NCBI GenBank assembly: GCA_017416055.1
Contig: JAFQDI010000131.1
Coordinates: 1 to 11,877 of the forward strand
Length of the DNA stretch: 11,877 nucleotides
Origin: Lachnospiraceae bacterium
GTDB taxonomy: Bacteria; Bacillota_A; Clostridia; Lachnospirales; Lachnospiraceae
Direction: 5' to 3'
In this document: one piece after another, positions 1-7,381 of the stretch
How positions within the stretch are numbered: position 1 is the first letter of the stretch
How the letters are laid out: each line of letters begins with the position of its first letter
Position numbers and translations under genes: made by a program
Notes under the pieces: generated by a model
What the model was told of the DNA's origin: nothing
Seen by the model: only the letters and a program-made list of their open reading frames with translations
Database searches by the model: none

Positions 1-567
1 CATGGAGAAAATCTGTGCCGAGGTGTCCTCGGTACTGGCCAGATCATGGACCTTGTCAGAGTTGTTGATGTCGAATTTGTTGGACAACGCCGATTCATAG
101 GAATCCAGAATGCCGGTGATCAATTCATAGGCGGTGCCGGACTCAGTGGAAGCAGTATTGTAATAGATGTCAATGTTCGGAGCGAATGCGCTTGACAGGG
201 AACTGTAGTTGCGCACCAATTCATCAAAATTTTCCGGAAAGACAACCAGCAGATCCAGTTCTTTAGTGTGAACCTGATCAAGAAAAGGATTGTTTTCTTC
301 AACAAAAGTGCCCTCAGTTTCCTGACGATCGATCGGTAACTCACCGCTATCCAGTATCGCCTCAATGGAATCCGGAAGATTGTGGAAAGCTATCTTGCAG
401 AGGTAGGTATCGTCAGTGTGGAACTGGTCGCTCATTGCGGTGCCCATGAAGGAGTAGATTGCGTAAATCATAATGCCCGGCAAAAGCAGGACAGAAATCA
501 CCATTCGCTTATCACCGAAGAAGCGGGCGAACTCTTTTTTCATAATCGTCCAGAGATTGGTTTTCAT
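1..567 (-). CDS. ABC-2 type transporter permease, NatB-like (partial, C-terminus beyond left edge)
   Basis: This is the first 189 codons of a membrane subunit of an ABC exporter; no stop codon is reached before the window edge. The N-terminus is a short cytoplasmic segment (MKTNLWTIMKKEFARFFGDK), followed by one hydrophobic helix at about residues 22-40 and then a long hydrophilic stretch, probably extracytoplasmic. This is the usual layout of ABC-2/NatB permeases, which have one N-terminal helix, a large external domain and the remaining helices at the C-terminal end. Its ATG overlaps the TGA of the upstream ATPase gene by four bases (ATGA), so the two are translationally coupled. The substrate is unknown; NatAB in Bacillus exports sodium, but that is known of the family, not seen here. 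Confidence 0.8.
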   Translation of the reverse strand, partial: MKTNLWTIMKKEFARFFGDKRMVISVLLLPGIMIYAIYSFMGTAMSDQFHTDDTYLCKIAFHNLPDSIEAILDSGELPIDRQETEGTFVEENNPFLDQVHTKELDLLVVFPENFDELVRNYSSLSSAFAPNIDIYYNTASTESGTAYELITGILDSYESALSNKFDINNSDKVHDLASTEDTSAQIFSM

Positions 568-1349
568 GCGTCCTCACCCATCCTTTCCTTGTAGAGATAG
601 AAGAAACGGTCTTCCAGCGACATCTCGGCGGTCAGGTTTGCCAGTGTATCGCAGAGTACCATCTGGCCATCCATAATAATGCCTACACGATCGCAGATTT
701 TCTCAATCAGGCTGAAAATGTGGGTAGAAACCAGAATGGTCTTTCCCTCGCGCTTAAGCTCCAGAAGAAAATCGGTGACGGTGCGCGCGGTCAGAACATC
801 CAGACCGTTGGTAGGTTCGTCAAAGATAATAAATTCCGGATCATGAACGAGCGAGATTACCAGTGAGGCCTTCTGCTTCATACCGGTAGAAAGGTTGGCC
901 ACCTTTACTTCCGCGAATTTGTCAATCCCGAACTTTTCAAACAGTTTTTTCTTTCGCTCGTCGCGGACCTCGGGCGCCACGCCGTGGAGCTCGGAGAAGA
1001 AATCAAAGAGATAGTTCGGAGTAAAGAAATCCTCCAGTTTTAGTTCGCTGGTGAGAAAACCGATCTTGGCGCGAACCGCAGCCGGCTCATTCACCGCACT
1101 TACGCCGTCCACGAAAATCTCCCCTTTGTCCCGCTGGATCAGTGTGGAGATCATGCGAAGCGTGGTGGTTTTTCCGGCACCGTTGGGACCTAAAAGTCCA
1201 AAGATTTCACCGCGGCGCGCCACAAACGAAAGGCCGTCCACGGCGATCTTTTTGCGAATATTTCCTCCCTCCAGCTTTTGCTGCTTTTTGGACAGGGTGA
1301 AAGTTTTATGCAGATCCTGAACGACCAGAATCTCATCATTTACAGTCAT
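564..1349 (-). CDS. ABC transporter ATP-binding protein, NatA-like
   Basis: This is a 261-residue cytoplasmic ATPase that would power the adjacent membrane subunit. Walker A is GPNGAGKTT at residues 54-62, the signature is the variant LSTGM at 153-157, Walker B is FIIFDEP at 173-179, and the switch histidine is H210 (STH). The LSTGMKQK signature and the GFLTSELKL segment in place of a classical Q-loop glutamine are typical of the NatA/COG4555 type of exporter ATPase. I chose the ATG at 1349 because AAGGGGG lies about seven bases upstream; an in-frame ATG at 1379 exists but has no comparable ribosome site. The gene is first in a two-gene (or longer) operon with the permease. Its substrate cannot be told from the sequence. 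Confidence 0.9.
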   Translation of the reverse strand: MTVNDEILVVQDLHKTFTLSKKQQKLEGGNIRKKIAVDGLSFVARRGEIFGLLGPNGAGKTTTLRMISTLIQRDKGEIFVDGVSAVNEPAAVRAKIGFLTSELKLEDFFTPNYLFDFFSELHGVAPEVRDERKKKLFEKFGIDKFAEVKVANLSTGMKQKASLVISLVHDPEFIIFDEPTNGLDVLTARTVTDFLLELKREGKTILVSTHIFSLIEKICDRVGIIMDGQMVLCDTLANLTAEMSLEDRFFYLYKERMGEDA

Positions 1350-1417
1350 CTTAATCCCCCTTTTCATATGGTTTAACATAAACAGTCTGCGTACCCGTCG
1401 GTTGCGAGTTTAGAAAT

Positions 1418-1446
1418 GGTATATCGCGAAAATGGACCGGTGTCAA
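1418..1446 (-). promoter_or_regulatory. Sigma-A promoter of the NatAB-like operon
   Basis: Read on the minus strand, a perfect TTGACA (1446-1441) is followed by a 17-base spacer and TATACC (1423-1418). The predicted start near 1411 gives a leader of about 60 bases before the ATG at 1349. This is a sequence match only. Confidence 0.6.
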
Positions 1447-1538
1447 TAGATGCAATTCTTAAATTTGAGATTTTAAGCGTAAGCGAAAAAGACTTTATTA
1501 CAATTTGTGAAAAAATATATACGGAAAAGGGGGTTTTG

Positions 1539-1547
1539 TGCTATGAT
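1539..1547 (+). promoter_or_regulatory. Extended -10 promoter candidate for the repeat-MBL gene
   Basis: TGCTATGAT matches the extended -10 form TGnTATAAT at all but one position. No good -35 hexamer sits 16-18 bases upstream, which extended -10 promoters tolerate. The predicted start is near 1554, about 80 bases before the ATG at 1633. The rest of 1380-1632 is AT-rich divergent control region; I see no gene in it. Confidence 0.45.
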
Positions 1548-1632
1548 GTTTATGTCGTGCATGCGAGAGCTACGCTGGACACTCCATCCCGAATGATGAG
1601 CGATTGTTATAAGAAGGGAAAGGGACAGTAGG

Positions 1633-3102
1633 ATGACGGAAAAACGATGTGATTTCTGTGGAGAGAAAGTTTTTTGGAAATATGAGACTAAAACGGGAAA
1701 GATGACCGTTTACGGTGAGGGTCCGATGACAGATTATGAGGATGCGACGGAGGCACCCTGGCATGACCTTAGGAATCAGATGAAGGAACTGGTGGTGGCA
1801 AAAGGAGTCACCACGCTGGGCGATTACAGCTTTGTCGGCTGTTCGCAATTAATGAAGGTGAGCCTGCCTTCGACACTGGAGAGTCTGGGCGTGTACAGCT
1901 TAAGCAAATGTGCCTTGACCGAGGTGGTGATTCCGGACGGTGTCCGACTAATCTGTGCAAAGGCGTTTGAGGCCAACGGGGAACTTTGGTCAGTCACGAT
2001 CCCCGTGTCGGTCAAGGCCATTGACATGAAGGCGTTTAACCAAACCCCGAAGCTGAGGAGAGTGTTCTACAAAGGCACGAAAAGCCGGTGGGAAGCGATC
2101 CGGATCAGTGTCAACGCGATGGGAAATCAGTTTCTTTACAATGCGCAGATTGAATATCGGGGAAAGTTATCGACAGAGAAACCGGATGAGTGCGATTTAC
2201 ATGCGCATTGCACTGAGAGGGAAATGATCCCGGTGCTTGACCGAGCGAGGGAGATTCTCTACCGTGGAGGCGATGGCAGTTTTTATGTGTTGGCGCTGAA
2301 CTTGACGACCGACGGACTGGCGAAAAAGCCCGGAGACTGCACGTTGTTGATTTTCCCGAACGGACAGACGATGATGATCGATTCAGGATGCGAAGGATGC
2401 CGTGAGCGGGTGCTGAAAGCGATTGAGCGATTGGAACTGAAATCGCTGGACTATTTTACACTGTCCCATCCCCACGCAGATCACGTGGGCAACGCGATGG
2501 CAGTTGCGAAGTATATTGATGAGCGGGGAGGCATAATCGGGACGTATTTCTACACCGGACATCCGTTCAGAACGTTGGAGCCGTCTTTCGCGGCCTTTCT
2601 CAGTGAACATGGAACGAAGATGGACAATTGCCTGCGCACCGGGGACGTGCGAAAGTTGGGTGAGGTGACGATGGAAATTTTCGGACCGTCCGAGAAGAAA
2701 ATGACGCTGGCCCCCGCGTTGACACCGGAGCATCTCAACCGACTGTCCCTGATACAGAAGTTTACCTTCGGTAAAGCGAGTTATCTGACAAGCGGTGATC
2801 TATACCGCGTTGATGAGCGGGAGGCGATCGCGGAGCACGGCGACCGGTTGAGGGCAACCGTGGCGAAGACCAATCATCATGGTGTCTACACCTCCAACTG
2901 TGATGAGTGGGTGGAGGCAATCTCTCCGGAAGTGTTTCTGGTGACCAGCGACGATATCGGTGCGACACGCCTTGAGGCGCGTGCGGCACGGCTGGGGATC
3001 GGATATTACAGCTCTGGTCTGGACGGCGATGTGCTGGTACGGATGACGAAAGAGGGACATGTGGAGTTGGAGACAGCCTACGGAAAGACATATTGTAAGT
3101 GA
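1633..3102 (+). CDS. BspA-type leucine-rich repeat protein fused to a ComEC-like metallo-beta-lactamase domain
   Basis: This 489-residue protein has two parts. Residues 6-176 look like a BspA-type repeat domain: an opening block with KMTVYGEGPMTDY and APWHDL, repeats such as VTTLGDYSFVGC and LMKVSLPSTLESLGVYSL, and the usual closing block FYKGTKSRWEAI. Residues 215-485 carry a metallo-beta-lactamase fold of the type found at the end of ComEC: the metal motif H279-P-H281-A-D283-H284, an N-R-L-S-L strand at 369-373, SGD at 387-389 and a late H415-H416-G. There is no signal peptide or membrane helix, although BspA repeats are usually exported. A CxxC pair at C6/C9 opens the protein. The ribosome site is AAGGGAAAGGG before the ATG. 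The substrate is unknown; hydrolysis of a nucleic acid or phosphoester is a guess from family membership. The araB gene follows after 59 bases without a terminator. Confidence 0.85.
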   Translation: MTEKRCDFCGEKVFWKYETKTGKMTVYGEGPMTDYEDATEAPWHDLRNQMKELVVAKGVTTLGDYSFVGCSQLMKVSLPSTLESLGVYSLSKCALTEVVIPDGVRLICAKAFEANGELWSVTIPVSVKAIDMKAFNQTPKLRRVFYKGTKSRWEAIRISVNAMGNQFLYNAQIEYRGKLSTEKPDECDLHAHCTEREMIPVLDRAREILYRGGDGSFYVLALNLTTDGLAKKPGDCTLLIFPNGQTMMIDSGCEGCRERVLKAIERLELKSLDYFTLSHPHADHVGNAMAVAKYIDERGGIIGTYFYTGHPFRTLEPSFAAFLSEHGTKMDNCLRTGDVRKLGEVTMEIFGPSEKKMTLAPALTPEHLNRLSLIQKFTFGKASYLTSGDLYRVDEREAIAEHGDRLRATVAKTNHHGVYTSNCDEWVEAISPEVFLVTSDDIGATRLEARAARLGIGYYSSGLDGDVLVRMTKEGHVELETAYGKTYCK

Positions 3103-3151
3103 TAGAATGATTAGGATAGGGAAAGATTACCGATTAATCAAAGTTATACAT

Positions 3152-3155
3152 GGAG
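3152..3155 (+). promoter_or_regulatory. Ribosome binding site fixing the araB start
   Basis: GGAG lies six bases before the ATG at 3162. An earlier in-frame ATG at 3150 has no purine-rich site in front of it and itself overlaps this GGAG, so the later ATG is the better start. Confidence 0.6.
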
Positions 3156-3161
3156 AAAACG

Positions 3162-4817
3162 ATGAGAAAATATGCACTTGGTTTGGATTTTGGAACGCTC
3201 AGCGTTCGAGCTCTGTTTGTTGATGTTGAGACGGGGGAGGAGGCGGCGACCACCGTGTTCGAGTACCCCCATGGAGTGATGACAGAGGCACTGCCGGACG
3301 GTACGCCCCTGCCACCGGAGTTTGCACTGGAACACCCGCAGGATTTCTTGGACGGACTTCATTATGTGATTCCCGCCGGCATGAAGGAGGGCAATATCCG
3401 TCCGGAGGAAGTGATCGGGATTGGCGTGGATATCACCACGGCGACGGTGCTTGCGGTGGATGAAAAGGGAACGCCACTGAGTGAGTACCCGGAGTTTTCC
3501 GGTCGCCCCGAGGCGTGGATGAAGCTGTGGAAGCACCACGGTGCGATGCCTATGGCTGATCGGATGCTTTCAGTAGCCAGAGAGAGGGGAGAGAACTGGC
3601 TCAGCTTTTACGGTGATTGGCTTTCCGGGGAGCTGTTTATGCCCAAGGCAGTGGAATTGGCCGTGAACGATCCTGAGGTCTTTTCGCGCACATACAATCT
3701 GATCGAGGCGGCAGACTGGATGGTCTTTAAGTTGACCGGTGAGATGACCAGGAGCGTGGCACTGGCGGGATGTAACAGCCTGTATCGGCAGGATACCGGC
3801 TATCCGTCCAAAGAATATTTTAAGGCGGTCTACTCGGAGGCTGAACATGTGCCCGATAAGCTGGTGGGGCGGATCGTGCCACTGGGAAGCTGCGCAGGCT
3901 ATCTGCTTCCCGAGATGGCTGAGAAGCTGGGGCTTCTTCCCGGTACACCGGTGGGCGCGGCGATGATCGATTCTCACGCGGCGGTGATGGGTTGCGGCGC
4001 ATCTAAGGTGGGTGACATGGTCAGCACCATCGGAACCTCCGCAAACAATATGTTAAACGCGGTGGAAGGTCCGGGCATTCCCGGCATCTACAGCGCGGCG
4101 ATGGATGCGAACATCCCCGGACTGTTCGGCTACGAGGGCGGGCAGACCTGCGTTGGCGACTGCCTGGCGTGGTTCGTGGACAACTGTGTTCCGGCGACCT
4201 ATATGGAGGCAGCGAAAGCAGAGGGCGTAAACATTCATACTTATCTGCAGGAGCGCGCGGAGAAATTGAAGCCCGGCGAGAGCGGTCTTCTGGCCCTTGA
4301 CTGGTGGGGAGGCGTCCGCACGCCGCTGATGGATTATTCGTTGACATCGTCAATTGTGGGGCTCACACTTCGCACCAAACCGGAGGAGATTTACCGTGCA
4401 CTCATTGAGGCGACCATCTTCGGCAACAAGCGGGTCATTGACACCTACGAGGCGGCCGGATGTCCCGTCACACGAATCATCGCGGCGGGCGGAATCCCCA
4501 TGAAAAATTCCATGATGATGCAGATATACGCCGATGTGACCGGCAGGGACATCTACGTGTGTGGCAGCGCGCAGGCATGTGCGAGGGGCAGTGCGATCCT
4601 CGGTGCGGCAGCGGCAGGGCCGGAGGTGTACGGATATCGTGACATCTATGCGTTGATTGAGCGGCTGGGTGCGGTGCCGGACAAGGTATATCACCCTATC
4701 CCCGAGAATGTGGAGCGATATAAGAAGCTCTACGAACTGTATCTGAAGCTGTCTGATTTGATGGCAGGTGAGGATAGTGTGGGGAGGGATTTGGTGAGGT
4801 TGAAGAAGGATAAATAA
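3162..4817 (+). CDS. araB: Ribulokinase (FGGY family)
   Basis: This 551-residue cytoplasmic kinase most likely phosphorylates L-ribulose to L-ribulose 5-phosphate in L-arabinose catabolism. It has the FGGY-kinase N-terminal ATPase loop LGLDFGTLSVRALFVD (about residues 6-21), a ribulokinase-type insertion with YPHG and TEALPDG early on, the probable catalytic aspartate D270 in MIDSHAAVMGCGA, the GTSANNM phosphate region at 291-297, the WWGGVRTPLMD segment at 381-391, and the C-terminal ATP site AAGGIPMKN at 441-449. The length is normal for AraB. No isomerase, epimerase, transporter or AraR gene lies next to it in this window, so the sugar assignment rests on the protein alone; a related pentulose kinase is the alternative. 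It may be read through from the upstream gene, since the 59-base gap shows no terminator and no convincing promoter. Confidence 0.88.
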   Translation: MRKYALGLDFGTLSVRALFVDVETGEEAATTVFEYPHGVMTEALPDGTPLPPEFALEHPQDFLDGLHYVIPAGMKEGNIRPEEVIGIGVDITTATVLAVDEKGTPLSEYPEFSGRPEAWMKLWKHHGAMPMADRMLSVARERGENWLSFYGDWLSGELFMPKAVELAVNDPEVFSRTYNLIEAADWMVFKLTGEMTRSVALAGCNSLYRQDTGYPSKEYFKAVYSEAEHVPDKLVGRIVPLGSCAGYLLPEMAEKLGLLPGTPVGAAMIDSHAAVMGCGASKVGDMVSTIGTSANNMLNAVEGPGIPGIYSAAMDANIPGLFGYEGGQTCVGDCLAWFVDNCVPATYMEAAKAEGVNIHTYLQERAEKLKPGESGLLALDWWGGVRTPLMDYSLTSSIVGLTLRTKPEEIYRALIEATIFGNKRVIDTYEAAGCPVTRIIAAGGIPMKNSMMMQIYADVTGRDIYVCGSAQACARGSAILGAAAAGPEVYGYRDIYALIERLGAVPDKVYHPIPENVERYKKLYELYLKLSDLMAGEDSVGRDLVRLKKDK

Positions 4818-4828
4818 TAGCTGATGAG

Positions 4829-4867
4829 AAAGGGCATCCCCGCACAATCCATCGGGATGCCCTTTTT
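4829..4867 (+). terminator. Rho-independent terminator after araB
   Basis: A 12-base perfect stem (AAAGGGCATCCC at 4829-4840 with GGGATGCCCTTT at 4854-4865) closes a 13-base loop and ends in five T. It lies between two convergent genes and could also serve the minus-strand gene ending at 4886, although the T tract on that side (TTTCTCATC) is poorer. Confidence 0.88.
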
Positions 4868-4885
4868 GATAGCCACGATTCGTCC

Positions 4886-5806
4886 TTATCCTTCGGTATC
4901 ATCGTCCAGCGGCAACGTTTCCCCACCGGTTTCCACCGAAGTCAACGCACTGCAGCAACTATCGCAGGTTGTACAGGGGCGTTTTAGATTCGCCTCACAG
5001 AATGGAATACCCAGCTCCAATGGTTTAATAGCCAGATTGAGCAGATCTCCTTCAACGAAATTCAGACAGAGTGAATCCTCGTCAGGAATCAGGCTGACCT
5101 TCGGGATCTCAGCCCGGCGTACACCGCTGAACAGATATTGGGTATAATACAGACTGAGTACATACAAGGTCAGTCCGATGGTTGCAGTCGAATCTTCTAC
5201 ATCCAGATTAAGGATTTTAGCGAAAGCAGTGTAGTTTAAGCCCTGTGCCGGCCCTGAATTGGTTGAACTGAAGCCAATGTAGTTCAAAAGAGGGGCACCG
5301 GTATCGCCTCCGATATAGCTGATTCCGTAGGGGGCAAAAATATCGAATTCAATGGAGGAGGGATTGGTTTCTTCATCGAAATTATCGGCAGCCTCAGGGG
5401 GAAGATACGTGGCGGTCGCAGGCAGCGTAGAGAGCAATCGCCCGGTACTGTCATAGATGCGGATTGCAAAAGTCACGGTAAGTTCGCTCAGTGTGAGCTG
5501 ATAGCAGTTGGTACGTCCGGAGATCTGCGTGATTTCGGAATCGGCACCAAGAGTGATATCAATGACCTGTACTGATGCGGAGGCCGCTGTGGTTAATGCG
5601 TCAAGTCCGGGTACGGTGACAGCACTGCAGAGATTGATGCCGAGTTGATCATAGATCACCGGAGCCATCAAAGTCAATTCAGAAGGGTCGGCACAGATGG
5701 GAGTGGCACAGACATCCGTACACTGGCCGAAATCGGATAAGTGAGTTGAATTGATCGGATTTCCGGTTTTTTTGACAACGCAGCGACAGCGTTTTGATTT
5801 AGGCAT
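4886..5806 (-). CDS. Cysteine-rich protein of unknown family, candidate spore coat or exosporium protein
   Basis: I do not recognise a named family. The 306-residue protein begins with a short basic, Cys-containing tail (MPKSKRCRCVV) and has no signal peptide or membrane helix. It has 13 cysteines, clustered near both ends: C7, C9, C29, C33, C38, C60 and then C270, C278, C281, C284, C285. The middle (about 80-250) is beta-strand-like with few charges, and the tail is acidic (LPLDDDTEG). The ATG at 5806 follows AGGAAAGG by nine bases; a TTG six bases upstream is too close to that site to be the start. The assignment to the spore coat is inference, from the sigma-K-like promoter directly upstream and the Cys-rich, unexported composition. 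A cytoplasmic structural or metal-binding protein is the alternative. Confidence 0.75.
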   Translation of the reverse strand: MPKSKRCRCVVKKTGNPINSTHLSDFGQCTDVCATPICADPSELTLMAPVIYDQLGINLCSAVTVPGLDALTTAASASVQVIDITLGADSEITQISGRTNCYQLTLSELTVTFAIRIYDSTGRLLSTLPATATYLPPEAADNFDEETNPSSIEFDIFAPYGISYIGGDTGAPLLNYIGFSSTNSGPAQGLNYTAFAKILNLDVEDSTATIGLTLYVLSLYYTQYLFSGVRRAEIPKVSLIPDEDSLCLNFVEGDLLNLAIKPLELGIPFCEANLKRPCTTCDSCCSALTSVETGGETLPLDDDTEG

Positions 5807-5835
5807 GAACAAAAACCTTTCCTGTGGGATTGGTA

Positions 5836-5864
5836 TATCTTATGCGGAAAATCAGAACAATGTG
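5836..5864 (-). promoter_or_regulatory. Sigma-K (late mother-cell) promoter candidate
   Basis: On the minus strand CACA (5864-5861) is followed by 16 bases and then CATAAGATA (5844-5836), preceded by G. This fits the Bacillus sigma-K consensus mACm - 16/17 - gCATAnnnTA at every fixed position. The start would fall near 5829, giving a leader of about 23 bases that contains the ribosome site of the Cys-rich gene. No sigma-A hexamer pair of similar quality is visible. Confidence 0.55.
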
Positions 5865-5872
5865 ACGGGGCT

Positions 5873-5901
5873 GCATGAAAAAAAACGCAAGGTCATAGAA
5901 T
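5873..5901 (+). promoter_or_regulatory. Weak sigma-E-like promoter candidate for the coiled-coil gene
   Basis: GCATGAA (5873-5879), 14 bases, then CATAGAAT (5894-5901). The -10 part matches the sigma-E form CATACAAT at seven of eight positions; the -35 part matches KMATATT at only four of seven. It points away from the sigma-K-like site in the same 124-base divergent gap. Confidence 0.25.
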
Positions 5902-5930
5902 TGAGTAAGGAAATCGCAAAAAAGGTGTAG

Positions 5931-6815
5931 ATGGAGTACATATTTCGTTTGCCGGATGGGCGGCGTCTGGCACTGTGGAGCGAGCGGAATCAGATCTTAC
6001 GTCTGATGTCCGGTGGGGGAAATCGGAGCCAAAGTGTGATCCGAAGTGATTATCTGTCGGATCTGTCTGCGGTAATGTATGACGGAAAGATTTATTTCGT
6101 CTACCAAAATACGGCGTCGATGGTGATGCTTCATCTGCCGGATGACGAGGAGGATGTGCTGTTGTTTGGCGAGCGTATGGAGAGCTGTCGGCACAGCGGA
6201 TTGAAGCTTTTGGTGTGGAGAGAAATGTTGTATCTGTTTTATGCGGCATGGAATCCGGTGCGAGAAAAATATGCGTTGAAGCTGCGGAAACTACCGATGA
6301 TCCGGGCGTCCGATGGAACAGAGAGCGGACAATATCCGACGGGACCGGAAAATGGTTTCAGTCGGGAGAAGGAGTTGATTGAAAAACTGGACGTGATACC
6401 GCGGTTCCAGGTGATGTCGGAGGACGATGTACTCTGCGTGGTTTGCGGCGAAACATATATGAGACTGACACAGGCAGAGAACGGGGAAGAATGTTGGGAG
6501 AGAGGTCGATGGAGGTTGGAAGAGGAGCTGGCTGATTTGCGGATCGAGTATGGACTTTTGCAGGAGAAGAGTCGTAGCCAGGAGAAAGCGATTGCCGAAC
6601 TTCAACTGTCCAACCAACTTCTTGTTGAGCAGCGGGAAACAGAAAAACAACGCCTCGCCCTGGCTATCACGCAATACAATGAGCTTGCCGACCTGACCAA
6701 AAAACTTCAGCAGGAAGGAAAAAAGTGGCGCGATCGTTATCAGCAGGAGACCAGGAAAAAAAGCGGACGAGGCGGTGCAGTCAAAGTAAAACGGTTGAAT
6801 GAAACTCCAATGTGA
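5931..6815 (+). CDS. Uncharacterised protein with beta-rich N-terminal half and C-terminal coiled coil
   Basis: I do not recognise this 294-residue protein. Residues 1-120 are rich in short strands with aromatic residues (YIFRLPDGRRLALW, GKIYFVYQN, LKLLVWREMLYLFYAAW), suggestive of beta-propeller-like or beta-sandwich blades. Residues 155-180 form another small beta segment with C169 and C172. Residues about 190-270 are a long charged helix with heptad-like leucines (LEEELADLRIEYGLLQ, IAELQLSNQLL), very likely a coiled coil, and the tail is basic (KKSGRGG, KVKR). There is no signal peptide. The ATG follows AAAGGTG at a fitting distance. It diverges from the Cys-rich gene with the sigma-K-like promoter, so a sporulation role is possible but not shown. 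Confidence 0.75.
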   Translation: MEYIFRLPDGRRLALWSERNQILRLMSGGGNRSQSVIRSDYLSDLSAVMYDGKIYFVYQNTASMVMLHLPDDEEDVLLFGERMESCRHSGLKLLVWREMLYLFYAAWNPVREKYALKLRKLPMIRASDGTESGQYPTGPENGFSREKELIEKLDVIPRFQVMSEDDVLCVVCGETYMRLTQAENGEECWERGRWRLEEELADLRIEYGLLQEKSRSQEKAIAELQLSNQLLVEQRETEKQRLALAITQYNELADLTKKLQQEGKKWRDRYQQETRKKSGRGGAVKVKRLNETPM

Positions 6816-6834
6816 CAGATTCTTGGCATCTGAC

Positions 6835-6843
6835 TGGTATATT
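6835..6843 (+). promoter_or_regulatory. Extended -10 promoter candidate for the small helical protein
   Basis: TGGTATATT matches TGnTATAAT at all but one position. No convincing -35 lies at 17 bases. The predicted start is near 6850, about 60 bases before the ATG at 6911. Confidence 0.35.
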
Positions 6844-6910
6844 TCGGTTGTTTTGTGCGCATACTGAACTCAGGCACCTGCCGAATTTGTATGTGGGAAA
6901 GGATCGGAAC

Positions 6911-7345
6911 ATGGTAAACGATGATACGATTAAATTATTGAAAGAATGTAACGCGGGCGTGAAGACAGCAGTGACCTCCATTGATCATGTAATTGACAAG
7001 GTGGAGAGCAAGACGCTGGAGCGCATTCTGATGAAGAACAAACAGGAGCACGAGGATCTTGGCGATCGGGCGCACACTCTGCTCAACGAGTACGGAAAGA
7101 ATGAGAAGGACCCCTCGCCCATGGCGAAGGTCATGACCAGCATGATGACGGAGATGAAGATGATGATGGACTCTTCCGACGAGAAGGTGGCCGATTTGAT
7201 GTATGACGGTTGCAATATGGGAATCAAATCCCTGTATCGTTATTTGAATCAGTATGATGAAGCGAATGAGGAGGCGAAGGAACTGACGGGGAATTTAATT
7301 TCGCTGGAAAGTGACCTTATGTCCAAACTGCGCCCTTATCTGTAG
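6911..7345 (+). CDS. Small all-helical protein, ferritin-like four-helix candidate (DUF2383-like)
   Basis: This 144-residue soluble protein appears to be all helix: about residues 4-30, 33-60, 70-112 and 116-141. It resembles a widespread Clostridia family of unknown function that I associate with DUF2383/ferritin-like helical bundles; the link is from memory of the pattern (IKLLKECNAGVKTA, LMYDGCNMGIKSL, YLNQYDEA) and not certain. Possible metal ligands are E46, H47, E48 and H55 in helix 2. Helix 3 opens with a run of eight methionines between 71 and 86. The ATG at 6911 follows AAAGGA by seven bases; an in-frame ATG at 6812 overlaps the end of the previous gene and lacks a ribosome site. Confidence 0.8.
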   Translation: MVNDDTIKLLKECNAGVKTAVTSIDHVIDKVESKTLERILMKNKQEHEDLGDRAHTLLNEYGKNEKDPSPMAKVMTSMMTEMKMMMDSSDEKVADLMYDGCNMGIKSLYRYLNQYDEANEEAKELTGNLISLESDLMSKLRPYL

Positions 7346-7352
7346 AAAAGGC

Positions 7353-7381
7353 TTGAAAACAAAAAAAACTCTTGCTATACT
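7353..7381 (+). promoter_or_regulatory. Sigma-A promoter of the hydrolase-lipoprotein unit
   Basis: TTGAAA (7353-7358), a 17-base spacer, then TATACT (7376-7381), with an added TGC extended -10 element. This is the strongest promoter in this part of the window. The predicted start is near 7388, inside the left arm of an inverted repeat. Confidence 0.7.

Noticed and set aside
1416..1631. A 71-codon plus-strand open frame ahead of the repeat-MBL gene
   Set aside because: It overlaps both divergent promoters, has no ribosome site before its ATG, and the product resembles nothing.
3103..3161. A promoter using TATACA at 3145 for araB
   Set aside because: No -35 box lies at a suitable distance, and the transcript would start inside the gene beyond the ribosome site.
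4824..5147. A 107-codon plus-strand open frame after araB
   Set aside because: It starts inside the terminator and runs antisense to the Cys-rich gene, which has its own promoter and ribosome site.
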